DNA from: Methylobacterium soli
GTDB taxonomy: Bacteria; Pseudomonadota; Alphaproteobacteria; Rhizobiales; Beijerinckiaceae
Assembly: GCF_008806385.1 (NCBI RefSeq)
Contig: NZ_VZZK01000001.1
Coordinates: 248,001-312,000, forward strand
Direction of reading: 5' to 3'
Length of the DNA stretch: 64,000 nucleotides
Shown here: positions 18,889 to 27,457 of the stretch, in pieces
Layout: each line of letters begins with the position of its first letter
Numbering within the stretch: position 1 is the first letter of the stretch
Translations under genes and position numbers: made by a program
The notes under the pieces: generated by a model
The model's database searches: none
What the model saw: only the letters and a program-made list of their open reading frames with translations
What the model was told of the DNA's origin: nothing

Positions 18889-19668
18889 ATGCAAGAGGGT
18901 ACGCAAGGAAACCTGAGCTTCGTCGAACTCGGGGCGGGCGCCGAGCAGCGGCGGATCGCCGTGCGGGTGCGCGAGGGCAGCGGACCGCCCGTGGTCTGGC
19001 TCGGGGGTTTCCGCTCCGACATGGGCGCCACCAAGGCGATGGCGGTGGATGGCTGGGCGGAGGCGGCGGGTCGCACGCTTGTGCGCTTCGACTATTCGGG
19101 CCACGGCGCCTCCGGCGGAGACTTCGCGTCGTGCACGATATCCACATGGCTCCAGGATGCCGAGGCCGTGCTGGCGGCCCACGCGCCCGAGCGGCCGGTG
19201 CTGATCGGCTCCTCCATGGGCGGCTGGATCGCCTGCCTGGCGGCGCGCAACCGCCTGCGGAATGGCGCGGGCCCGGCGGCCGGCCTCGTCCTGATCGCGC
19301 CGGCCCTCGATTTTACCGAGGATCTGATGTGGGCGCAATTTCCGCCGGAGGTGCGGGCGACGCTGGAGCGCGACGGAATCTGGCTCCGCCAGAGTGCCTA
19401 TGCGCCCGAACCCGATCCCATCACCATGGCGCTGATCGAGGATGGCCGGCGCAACAGCCTGCTCGGCGCGCCGCTCGATCTCGGCTGCCCGGTCCACATC
19501 CTGCAGGGGATGCAGGATCCGGACGTGCCGCATCCTCACGCCTTCAAAATCCTCGATCGGCTGCCGAGAGCCGGCGTCGTGTTGACCCTGATCGCGGATG
19601 GGGACCACCGCCTGTCGCGTCCGCAGGATGTCGCGCGGCTGATCGCGGCGGTGGCGGAGATGGCCTGA
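18889..19668 (+). CDS. Alpha/beta hydrolase
   Basis: A 259-residue serine hydrolase without signal peptide. The order is GPPVVWLGGFRSDMGATKA (oxyanion loop), RFDYSGHGASGG, the nucleophile elbow GSSMGGW, then QGMQDPDVP (acid) and IADGDHRLSR (His). The motif set and length resemble mammalian ABHD10 and bacterial acyl-thioesterase or carboxylesterase relatives. Substrate unknown. It stands alone on the plus strand, divergent from the GT4 gene. Confidence 0.85.
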   Translation: MQEGTQGNLSFVELGAGAEQRRIAVRVREGSGPPVVWLGGFRSDMGATKAMAVDGWAEAAGRTLVRFDYSGHGASGGDFASCTISTWLQDAEAVLAAHAPERPVLIGSSMGGWIACLAARNRLRNGAGPAAGLVLIAPALDFTEDLMWAQFPPEVRATLERDGIWLRQSAYAPEPDPITMALIEDGRRNSLLGAPLDLGCPVHILQGMQDPDVPHPHAFKILDRLPRAGVVLTLIADGDHRLSRPQDVARLIAAVAEMA

Positions 19669-19722
19669 CGGCGAAGCGCCCGCGGGATCGCGGGCGCCGC
19701 TCCTCAGGCATGGATCGCGATG

Positions 19723-20007
19723 TCAGTGCAGGCTGACCGTGTGGAGATCATGCGCCATGGCGTTGGCCACCACCACGTCGCGCGAATCGGCGAGGAGGAT
19801 CGGCGCCCCGCTGGCAGACAGGAGCGCGAACAGCGCGAGGCCGGGCGTCAGGTCCGGGGCCTGCGGGAAGAAGCGCTTCACCTCGTCCGAGCTGATCGGG
19901 CGCACGTAGGCGAGGTGTCCCTCGCCGAGTGCGGCGAGATCGGCGGGCTGAAATTCGGCCGGGTCGAGATCGGCGGCCGTGAGGGGATTCCGGCTCAGGT
20001 CGGTCAT
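19723..20007 (-). CDS. DUF1150 family protein
   Basis: A 94-residue soluble protein beginning MTDLSRNPLTAADLDPAEF, with SDEVKRFFPQAPDL and APILLADSRDVVVANAMAHDL near the end. The pattern A-L-G-x-x-x-x-A-Y-V-R followed by a D-x-R segment, and its place right after a small heat-shock protein gene, match the alphaproteobacterial DUF1150 family. Function unknown. The start is set by AGGAGG about eight bases before the ATG. Likely in one operon with the Hsp20 gene 95 bases upstream. Confidence 0.8.
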   Translation of the reverse strand: MTDLSRNPLTAADLDPAEFQPADLAALGEGHLAYVRPISSDEVKRFFPQAPDLTPGLALFALLSASGAPILLADSRDVVVANAMAHDLHTVSLH

Positions 20008-20102
20008 GTCATGCCCTCCTTTCGAGGCAGAGCGTCCGGTCGGCTGATGTCCCGTAGCGACGAACCGACCGAGGCTGGAGATGGTGTGTCCGGGCCTCGG
20101 AT

Positions 20103-20531
20103 TCAATCGCGGGACGCGATGGCGATCTTGCGCACGACCCGCTCGGGATCGGGGCGGACGAGGTCGATCGAGAGCATTCCGTTCGAGAGGTCGGCCCCGA
20201 GAACCTTCATGCCGTCGGCGAGCAGGAAGGCCCGTTGGAATTGACGCGCGGCGATGCCGCGATGGAGGAACTGGCGCTCCCGCTCCTCGATCTGACGCCC
20301 GCGCACGATGAGCTGGTTCTCCTCCAGCATCACGTCGAGCTGGTCGAGGGTGAAGCCCGCGACCGCCAAGGTGATGCGGAGGCGCTCGGGCTCGCGCTCG
20401 GTGCGCGGCAGGCGCTCGATATTATAGGGCGGATATCCGTCATTGGCCGCCTTCGAGACGCGGTCGAGGGCCTGTTCGATCTCGTCGAAGCCGAGCAGGA
20501 ACGGATGTCCGAACGGAGAAACGCGCGTCAT
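20103..20531 (-). CDS. Hsp20 family small heat-shock protein
   Basis: ATP-independent holdase that binds unfolding proteins. The 142 residues contain the N-terminal FGHPFLLGFDEIEQAL helix, the alpha-crystallin core (PYNIERL... LRITLAVAGFTLDQLDV... NQLIVRGRQ... FLHRGIAARQFQRAFLLADG) and the A-x-L-x-N-G-x-L strand. This is the IbpA-like class common in Rhizobiales. In relatives such genes are often controlled by a ROSE RNA thermometer; I could not confirm one in the leader. The DUF1150 gene follows on the same strand. Confidence 0.93.
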   Translation of the reverse strand: MTRVSPFGHPFLLGFDEIEQALDRVSKAANDGYPPYNIERLPRTEREPERLRITLAVAGFTLDQLDVMLEENQLIVRGRQIEERERQFLHRGIAARQFQRAFLLADGMKVLGADLSNGMLSIDLVRPDPERVVRKIAIASRD

Positions 20532-20941
20532 CGGCAGATGTCAGTCCCTTGCGAAGCCCCAGCGTCGGCGGACAGGCACTTCGTGGTTGGAGCCCGCGGC
20601 TTGCAGCACTCCGGCCGGCGCGTTGACGCCCGCCTTCGAGATATGGAGCCCCGCCCGAACGCCATCAAGCCCGCCATCCACAGGTTGCGTCGGCGAGCCG
20701 GGGCGGGGCGCGCAGGATTTCGTCGGAAAAAAGGGAGCAAACGGCACCTTCATTCGGGATCATTCGGCAAGAGGCCAGACGGGTGCCTCAACGAGCGAGA
20801 GTAACAGTTTGGAATTACTCTCAAATTCTTCTCAGACCTTGATCCCGGGGCAGCACCTCGGATATTTCCGGCGCCAGGCGTCATGCGGGGTTCCGCCGAG
20901 CGGGACCGTCCGGCTGGGTCCTGCGCTTGACCGGAGGCCGT
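20532..20941. other. Intergenic region with a short inverted repeat
   Basis: About 410 bases upstream of both hsp20 (minus) and the 162-residue hypothetical (plus). Arms gagagtaa (20797-20804) and ttactctc (20815-20822) form an 8-bp hairpin in a locally AT-rich patch at about 20795-20840. It could be an operator or a fragment of a terminator. No gene is supported here. Confidence 0.4.
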
Positions 20942-21430
20942 ATGAACGCGTCGTCGAACCCGTCCGGGCACAACCGCATGCTGACGGTCGCCGAGGTCTG
21001 CGGGGACGATGCCGACGTCCTCGCTTTGTCGGTCGCCCGGTTCGTGGCGTCCGGCTACATGACGAGCGACGTCGCCTGCTGGGATGCGGCCTTCGACGGG
21101 GCCGAGCGCCTGCTCGGTTGCAGCGAGGGCGGCCGCCTGGTCTCCGGCATGGTCGGCATCATGCGGACCCTGCGGGCCGAGCGGGAGGGCGACTGGCAAT
21201 TCATGCCGGCGACCTGCTGCCGGGTGACGGCACACGAATGCGCCCTCGTCGCCCTGATCGGCCGGGGGCGCCGGCGGTTGTGGGACGAGGTCGGGCGGGA
21301 TGCCGCCGCGATCACCGGCCGCACCGAGGCGCCGCGGCTCGTCGCGGCGGTTCGCGACGCGGTCGAGACGATCAATGCAGCGGCGCGCCAGCTCGGCGAG
21401 GCGCGCCCGTCCGGAACGGCCCTGCACTGA
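20942..21430 (+). CDS. Hypothetical protein (162 aa)
   Basis: A soluble, mainly helical protein starting MNASSNPSGHNRMLTVAEVC, with an ATG preceded by GGAGG at four to five bases. Cys residues at the start of the fold (VAEVCGDD), at SDVACWDAAF, LLGCSEGG and ATCCRVTAHECAL are notable: six in 162 residues, with a CC-x6-C cluster. This could be a metal or redox site. No family recognised. It is followed after about 90 bases by an exported protein gene and then the exbB-exbD-tonB genes, but whether it belongs to that unit is unclear. Confidence 0.65.
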   Translation: MNASSNPSGHNRMLTVAEVCGDDADVLALSVARFVASGYMTSDVACWDAAFDGAERLLGCSEGGRLVSGMVGIMRTLRAEREGDWQFMPATCCRVTAHECALVALIGRGRRRLWDEVGRDAAAITGRTEAPRLVAAVRDAVETINAAARQLGEARPSGTALH

Positions 21431-21518
21431 CGGGGCCGGCGCCCGGGTGGGCGATCACGATCCGGGGCGCGCAGGGAGCCACCGGGACCAGGAACGGTTG
21501 GGGAGAGCGGGACAGGTG

Positions 21519-22019
21519 ATGGAGAAGGCGCAGGTGCTCACGCGGGAAAAGCCCCGGAATCGCGTCCGGATCGGCCGGCTCGCCCGCGGATTGGTGGCGG
21601 GCCTCGCGCTGACCCTGGCAACGGGCGCGCGCGCGCAGGACACTGCGCCGTCCGCGCCCGACGCCAAGGCCGCGCCGATCAAGCTGCAGCTCAACCGCCT
21701 GGAACCGGCCAGCGAATCCTGCCGCACCTATCTCCTCGTCGACAACAGCCGGGGCACGGCCCTGAAATCCCTGAAGGTCGACCTCTTCGCCTTCGACCAG
21801 GAGGGCGTGGCGCAGAAGCGGGTCGCGGTCGAGCTCGGCCCCCTGCCCGACCGGAAGACCATCGTGAAGATCTTCGATTTCACCGGGATCGCCTGCCCCA
21901 AGATCGGGCGGGTCCTTCTCAACGACGTCCTGGCCTGCGAGGGGGGCGAGGCGAGCCGCGAGACCTGCCTCGAACGCACCGAGACCGAGACCAAGACCAG
22001 CGTCGCCTTCGACCGCTGA
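21519..22019 (+). CDS. Exported hypothetical protein upstream of the Ton genes
   Basis: A 166-residue protein with an N-terminal signal peptide: basic start (REKPRNRVRIGRLARG), hydrophobic LVAGLALTLATGA, cleavage near ARAQ-DT. The mature part has a beta-sandwich feel (IKLQLNRLEPASESCRTYLLVDN, LKVDLFAFDQEG, RVAVELGPLPDRKTIVKIFDF) and four Cys that could form two disulfides. A periplasmic role is likely. It directly precedes the exbB-exbD-tonB cluster, separated by an unusual hairpin array, so it may be a periplasmic partner of that system. Family name not recognised. Confidence 0.72.
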   Translation: MEKAQVLTREKPRNRVRIGRLARGLVAGLALTLATGARAQDTAPSAPDAKAAPIKLQLNRLEPASESCRTYLLVDNSRGTALKSLKVDLFAFDQEGVAQKRVAVELGPLPDRKTIVKIFDFTGIACPKIGRVLLNDVLACEGGEASRETCLERTETETKTSVAFDR

Positions 22020-22075
22020 AGGGCCGCGCGCCGGGCCTGACCGCCGCCCCGGCTCGTGCCGCGCGGGATCGGCCG

Positions 22076-22205
22076 ACCTGCGGCCCGGCAGGCCGCGGCG
22101 GATATGTCACCTGCGGCCTCGAAGGCCGCGACCGGGATGAGACCTGCGGCCTCCGGGCCGCATCAGAGATGAGCCCCGCGGCCGACCGGCCGCACCAGAT
22201 TTGAG
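22076..22205 (+). repeat. Four tandem 32-33 bp hairpin repeats before exbB
   Basis: Units at 22076-22108 (33), 22109-22141 (33), 22142-22173 (32) and 22174-22205 (32). The first three begin acctgcggcc; the fourth begins ccccgcggcc. Each has an inverted pair GCGGCC/GGCCGC around three to five bases, and most end with a GAT-rich tail such as gggatgag or agagatgag. The array ends 16 bases before the exbB start, so the RNA would carry four consecutive GC hairpins in the leader. Confidence 0.8.
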
Positions 22206-22221
22206 CATGAGGGAGTCCGTC

Positions 22222-22914
<693 letters not shown>

Positions 22915-23077
22915 GACCGGGGCGCGCTTCCACGCCTTCCGGGCCCGCCCGAGGGCCCTGCGCCACCTGAATCACGATGGACCTGTCCGTCGGCGGCCCG
23001 CGCGGCTCCCGGCGGCGTAGACAGATTGCGGCGGCGCGCCCGGCAGCGCCCGCCGACGGAGCCCCGGAGGGCGAACC

Positions 23078-23575
23078 ATGGCCATGGGATCGATCCGCGC
23101 GAGCGGCGACGACGACGACGGACTCGACACGACGCCGATGTCGGAGATCAACGTCACCCCGATGGTGGACGTGATGCTGGTGCTGCTCATCATCTTCATG
23201 GTGGCGGCGCCCCTGATGACGACCGGCGTGCCGGTGCAATTGCCCAAGACCTCCGCCGCGAAGGTGGCGCAGGCCAAGAAGCCCCTGGAAGTCACGATCG
23301 ATAAGGACGGGCATCCCTCGATCGCCAAGGAGGTCTTCACCCTGGAGACCCTGATGCCGCGCCTGAAGGCGATGGCCGCCGAGGACCCGTCCCAGGTGAT
23401 GCTGGTGCGCGGCGACCGGGACGTGCCCTACGGCAAGATCATGGAGGTGATGGGCCTCGTCGGCCAGGCGGGCTTCACCAAGGTCTCCCTGATCGCGCAA
23501 TCGCCGGGCGCTGCCGCGCCGGCCGCGCCGGCTGCCGCGCCGGCCGCGGCCCCCGCAAGCGGGGCGGCGCAGTAG
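23078..23575 (+). CDS. exbD: ExbD/TolR family protein
   Basis: Partner of ExbB; a single membrane span with the proton-accepting Asp, then a periplasmic domain. The 165 residues show SEINVTPMVDVMLVLLIIFM (span with its essential Asp in the MVDVMLV motif), the periplasmic LPKTSAAKVAQAKKPLEVTI and GDRDVPYGKIMEVMGLVGQAGF. The C-terminal tail is Ala/Pro-rich, 20 or so residues longer than typical. GGAGG lies seven bases before the ATG. It is 160 bases after exbB and four bases before tonB. Confidence 0.92.
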   Translation: MAMGSIRASGDDDDGLDTTPMSEINVTPMVDVMLVLLIIFMVAAPLMTTGVPVQLPKTSAAKVAQAKKPLEVTIDKDGHPSIAKEVFTLETLMPRLKAMAAEDPSQVMLVRGDRDVPYGKIMEVMGLVGQAGFTKVSLIAQSPGAAAPAAPAAAPAAAPASGAAQ

Positions 23576-23579
23576 TCTC

Positions 23580-24644
23580 ATGAGTGCTCTCGTCTCGACC
23601 GGAAATTCCTCGACCGGTGATTCCGGGCGCGGGCCGTCCGGCCTGTTCGCCGCCTTCCTGGTGGCCCTCGCGCTGCACCTCGCGGCCCTGGTGGGCCTGG
23701 CCTTCTATCGCCTGTCGCCCCCGACCCCGCCGGGCGAGAACACCATCTCGATCGATCTCGCCCCGCAGATGACGGAGGCTGACACGCAGGCCCCGAGCGA
23801 GCAGATGGAGAGTCAGACCGCCCCGCCGGAGACCTCGACCGAGCCCCCGAACGAGGTCGCGGCGGTGCCCCCGCCCGAGGCGTCGCAGATCGTTCCCGAG
23901 GAGACCCTGACCGAGAAGCCGCCGGAGGCCGTGGAGCCGCCGCCGGTGCAGGCGTTCACCGAGCCGCCGACGGACGCGGTGCCGGTGGAGCCGGAAAGCC
24001 AGGTCATCACCTCGACGGCGCCCCAGGCCGAGCCCCTGGCGCCCCCGCCCCCCGTCCTGGCGCAGACCCCCGATCCAAAGCCCATCGAGGAGGTGAAGCC
24101 CAAGCCCGACCTCGCCAAGATCGCGGCCGAGCGCGAGGCGCGCCTCAAGGCGATTCGCGAGGCCAAGCGCAAGGCCCAGGCCGAGGAGCGCCGCCAGGAA
24201 TTGATCGAGGAGCACCGCGAGGCCGTCCGCGAGGCCAAGGAGAAGGCCGCGCGCGAGGCCAAGGCCCGGGCCTCCGCGGCGAATGCCGGCCGCGCCGCGC
24301 AGAACTCCGCCTCGGCCTCGCGCCAGAGCAGCTCGGGATCCGCCTCCGCCGGGAACGACCCGAATGCGCTGCGTCAGTGGCAGGGCGCGCTCAGCTCCGC
24401 CATCCATGGCCGCATGAACAAGAACGCGGCCTCCGGAACGGCCGGCGGCGTCGCGACCGTGCGGTTCACCGTGTCGCGCTCCGGCCAGGTGCTCAGCGCC
24501 GGGCTCGCCGGCAGCAGCGGCATCGGGCCGATCGACAGCGCGGCGCTCGCGGCGGTGCGCGGGACCCTGCCGGCCGCCCCGCCCGGCGTGACGGTCTCCA
24601 GCCTCTCGGTCACCGTGCCGATGCGGTTTAGTCCAGGCCGCTGA
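23580..24644 (+). CDS. tonB: Energy transducer TonB
   Basis: Carries the energy of the ExbBD motor to outer-membrane receptors. The 354 residues comprise a cytoplasmic N-terminus, one span at about 22-42 (FAAFLVALALHLAALVGLAF), a long Pro/Glu-rich periplasmic stretch (about 55-180), a charged Ala/Arg/Lys/Glu helical region (about 180-240) and a C-terminal TonB domain (GVATVRFTVSRSGQVLSAGL ... VTVSSLSVTVPMRF). The start is four bases after exbD. The charged helix gives it a TolA-like middle, but the C-terminal fold is TonB. Substrate receptors are not in the window. Confidence 0.88.
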   Translation: MSALVSTGNSSTGDSGRGPSGLFAAFLVALALHLAALVGLAFYRLSPPTPPGENTISIDLAPQMTEADTQAPSEQMESQTAPPETSTEPPNEVAAVPPPEASQIVPEETLTEKPPEAVEPPPVQAFTEPPTDAVPVEPESQVITSTAPQAEPLAPPPPVLAQTPDPKPIEEVKPKPDLAKIAAEREARLKAIREAKRKAQAEERRQELIEEHREAVREAKEKAAREAKARASAANAGRAAQNSASASRQSSSGSASAGNDPNALRQWQGALSSAIHGRMNKNAASGTAGGVATVRFTVSRSGQVLSAGLAGSSGIGPIDSAALAAVRGTLPAAPPGVTVSSLSVTVPMRFSPGR

Positions 24645-24812
24645 ACAGCAGTTGCATCCTGTACTTGTATTCATTCTACAGGTTGAAACCACCTCTTCAC
24701 GCAACTGTTAATCCGGAGGGTGGAACCGCCGTCCCGGCAAGATGATTGCGCAGGGGTCGAGGCTAGGCCATTCGGTCGGTCCCGATTCCGCGACGCAGGA
24801 CCGGGGAACCTC

Positions 24813-26129
24813 ATGGCCGGGTTGAATCAGACGGACGCGCGCGCTTCCGTGCGCGCGCCTTCCGCCGCGGCCCTGCGCGGCCTCGACGCCCTCAACTTCT
24901 TCCTCGCCGACGTGCGGGACGGGCTCGGCCCCTATCTGGCGATTTACCTGCTCGCCGTGCGCGGACCGGAGCAGGGCTGGAACGAGGCGACGATCGGCCT
25001 GGTGATCACGCTGTCGGGCATCGCGGGCCTCGTCGCCCAGACCCCGGCGGGCGCGCTGATCGACCGGACCAGCCACAAGCGGATGGTCGTGATCGCGGCG
25101 GCGCTCGCCGTCACGGCGAGCTGCCTGATCCTGCCCTTCATCACGAACTTCACCCTCGTCGCCGCGACCCAGTCGGTGGCCGGCATCGCGGGGGCGATCT
25201 TCCCGCCGGCGCTGGCCGCCATCACCCTCGGGGTGGTGGGGCCGAAGATGTTCTCGAAGCGGATCGGCCGGAACGAGGGCTTCAACCACGCGGGCAACGC
25301 GGTCTCGGCGGCGCTCGCGGGGTCCACCGCCTATTTCTTCGGGCCGATCGTGGTGTTCTGGCTGATGGCGATCCTGGCTGCCCTCTCCATCGGCGCCATG
25401 CTGATGATCCCGGCCGAGGCGATCGACGACGACCTCGCCCGCGGCCTCGATCACGACGCCGAGGCGGCGAGCAGCGAGGCGCCCTCGGGCCTCACCGCCT
25501 TGCTGCAGAACCGCACCCTGATGGTCTTCGCGGGCCTCTGCGCCCTGTTCCACCTCGCCAACGCGGCGATGCTCCCCTCCGTCGGCCAGCTGCTGACGAA
25601 GCTCTCGGGCAAGGACCACGCGACCTCCCTGATCGCGGTCTGCATCGTGGCGGCGCAATGCGTGATGGTGCCGGTGGCGGTCTTCGTCGGCGCCCGGGCC
25701 GACGCGATCGGGCGCAAGCCGATCTTCCTCGCGGCCTTCGGGATCCTGGCGATCCGGGGCGTGCTCTACACGCTCTCGGACAACCCGTTCTGGCTCGTCG
25801 GCGTGCAGCTGCTGGATGGGATCGGGGCCGGGATCTACGGCGCCCTGTTCCCGGTGGTCGTCGCGGACCTCACCCGCGGCACCGGCCGCTTCAACGTCGC
25901 GCAGGGGGCCGTCGCCACCGCGCAGGGCATCGGCGCCTCCTTCAGCGCCACCCTCGCGGGCGTGATCATCGTCGGGGCCGGCTTCTCCGTGGCCTTCCTG
26001 TCGCTCGCCGTGATCGCGGCCGTGGGCTTTGCCGGCTACCTGCTGCTGATGCCCGAGACCCGGGGCAGCACCGCGCCGGATGCGCGGACCGGCGGACCCG
26101 GGCCGATGCCGCAGCCCGCCGCCGCCTGA
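24813..26129 (+). CDS. MFS transporter
   Basis: A 438-residue major facilitator protein with about 12 hydrophobic spans. The first loop motif is present (GALIDRTSHKRMVVIAAALA, the family G-x-x-x-D-R-x-x-x-R/K pattern), and the second half repeats it as GARADAIGRKPIFLAAFGIL. The first span is preceded by LNFFLADVRDGLGPYLAIYL, seen in a distinct MFS subgroup of Proteobacteria. Substrate unknown. Start 24813 follows GGGGAA; an earlier in-frame start gives a charged extension before the first span. It leads a run of plus-strand genes with a phosphoesterase and an ArsB-like transporter. Confidence 0.85.
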   Translation: MAGLNQTDARASVRAPSAAALRGLDALNFFLADVRDGLGPYLAIYLLAVRGPEQGWNEATIGLVITLSGIAGLVAQTPAGALIDRTSHKRMVVIAAALAVTASCLILPFITNFTLVAATQSVAGIAGAIFPPALAAITLGVVGPKMFSKRIGRNEGFNHAGNAVSAALAGSTAYFFGPIVVFWLMAILAALSIGAMLMIPAEAIDDDLARGLDHDAEAASSEAPSGLTALLQNRTLMVFAGLCALFHLANAAMLPSVGQLLTKLSGKDHATSLIAVCIVAAQCVMVPVAVFVGARADAIGRKPIFLAAFGILAIRGVLYTLSDNPFWLVGVQLLDGIGAGIYGALFPVVVADLTRGTGRFNVAQGAVATAQGIGASFSATLAGVIIVGAGFSVAFLSLAVIAAVGFAGYLLLMPETRGSTAPDARTGGPGPMPQPAAA

Positions 26130-26165
26130 GAGCCGCACCGCCCCCGCCAGCCCGAGGCCCGCGCG

Positions 26166-27425
26166 ATGTCCGACCTCAACCCGAAAGCCTCGGCCAAGGC
26201 GCCGCGGCCCTTCGTCTTCGTGCATGTCGGCGACCTGCACCTCGACGGTCCCGACGCCGCGTCGGTGCGCGACCTCGCGGCGATCCTGGCGGATCTGGCC
26301 ACCTTGAGCCCGTCGCCCGACGCGGTCGCGGATTTCCTCTACCTGCCTGGCGACATCGCCGAGGATGGCCGCGCGGCCCAATACGACCTGCTGCGCGGGG
26401 CGCTGCCGCGGGCGCCGCTGCCGGTCCGCCTCATCGCTGGAGACCACGACCGCCAGCACGGCTGCATGGCGGATTTCGCGGTCCTGTTCCGCGAGGTCAT
26501 GGGTGAGGACCGGGTCGTTCCCCCCCGCACCGATCCGGTCCGGCGCCCGCTCCCGGAGCAGTATTTCTACGCCGAGGATATCGGGGGGGTACGCTGCCTC
26601 TTCCTCGATCTCTGCAGCGCCGGCTACGGCGAGAAGGGCAAGGGCCTCGATTTCCGCCTCGGCTGGGCGCAGGCGGAGTGGCTGACGCGCGAGATCCTGG
26701 CGACCCTCGACGCGCAGGGCGAGCCGACCCGCCCCTGCGCGGTCTTCATGCACGCCTATCCGGACGATCTCGACCCCCCGGACACGCGCGCCGAGACGGC
26801 GGGCCTGTTTCGCGCCGCGCGCGTGCGCCTCGTCGAGATGGGCCACACCCATTACAACGAGCTGGCGCAGGACGGCGTGACCCTCTACGCCGCCGCCCGC
26901 TCGGTCGGCCAGAACGAGGACGGCTCGGTCGGCTACGCGGTGGCGGCGATCGACCGGGACGTCACGAGCTGGCGCTTCAAGCCCCTCGACCAGCCCTGGC
27001 CCTTCGTCCTGATCACGAGCCCGGCCGACCGGCGGCTCGCCACCGCGGCCCGGGCGGACGAGCCGTGGCTGTGCGTGCGCGCCCTCGTCCTGTCCGGGAC
27101 GGCGCCGGCCCTCGTGCGATGCCGGGTCGATGACGGCCCCTGGATCACCATGGACCCGCCGGACGGCGACGACCGCTGCTGGACGCGATCGATCCCGTGG
27201 CCGGCCGAGGGACGGCGCCTGAGCGTGCAGGCCGCCCTCGACACCTGGAACGGCGAGGGCCCGCAGGGCATGGATTTCGACGTGATCGAGCCGGTCGGCC
27301 GCCATTGGAGCGCGCCGCACCGGGCGGGTCGGCCCGGCAGCGACGCCTTCGCGTTGGGCCGCTGGCTCCAGAAGGGATTGCGCGGCGATCAGCTCGGACC
27401 GAACCGCAACGGGCGGCACTGGTAG
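26166..27425 (+). CDS. Cytosolic metallophosphoesterase (calcineurin-like)
   Basis: A 419-residue protein with N-terminal phosphoesterase motifs: VHVGDLHLDGP, LYLPGDIAEDG, IAGDHDRQHG (a GNHD variant with Asp for Asn), CAVFMHAYPDDL and EMGHTHYNE. These are the CpdA/phosphodiesterase-type metal sites. The last 130 residues form a separate beta-rich domain (WLCVRALVLSGTAPALVRCRVDDG) typical of secreted or surface-linked phosphoesterase relatives, although no signal peptide is visible. The variant at the GNHD motif may alter activity. It starts 36 bases after the MFS gene and probably shares a transcript with it. Confidence 0.82.
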   Translation: MSDLNPKASAKAPRPFVFVHVGDLHLDGPDAASVRDLAAILADLATLSPSPDAVADFLYLPGDIAEDGRAAQYDLLRGALPRAPLPVRLIAGDHDRQHGCMADFAVLFREVMGEDRVVPPRTDPVRRPLPEQYFYAEDIGGVRCLFLDLCSAGYGEKGKGLDFRLGWAQAEWLTREILATLDAQGEPTRPCAVFMHAYPDDLDPPDTRAETAGLFRAARVRLVEMGHTHYNELAQDGVTLYAAARSVGQNEDGSVGYAVAAIDRDVTSWRFKPLDQPWPFVLITSPADRRLATAARADEPWLCVRALVLSGTAPALVRCRVDDGPWITMDPPDGDDRCWTRSIPWPAEGRRLSVQAALDTWNGEGPQGMDFDVIEPVGRHWSAPHRAGRPGSDAFALGRWLQKGLRGDQLGPNRNGRHW

Positions 27426-27457
27426 GCGACGACGAACACAGGACGACGAACGAATTC

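Noticed and set aside
20532..20620. ROSE-type RNA thermometer upstream of hsp20
   Set aside because: Such elements occur in rhizobial hsp20 leaders, but I could not find the conserved U(U/C)GCU pairing with the ribosome site by eye.
24708..27419. A 903-codon open frame on the minus strand
   Set aside because: It is the antisense of the MFS and phosphoesterase genes; composition is low-complexity and both plus-strand genes have clear family motifs.
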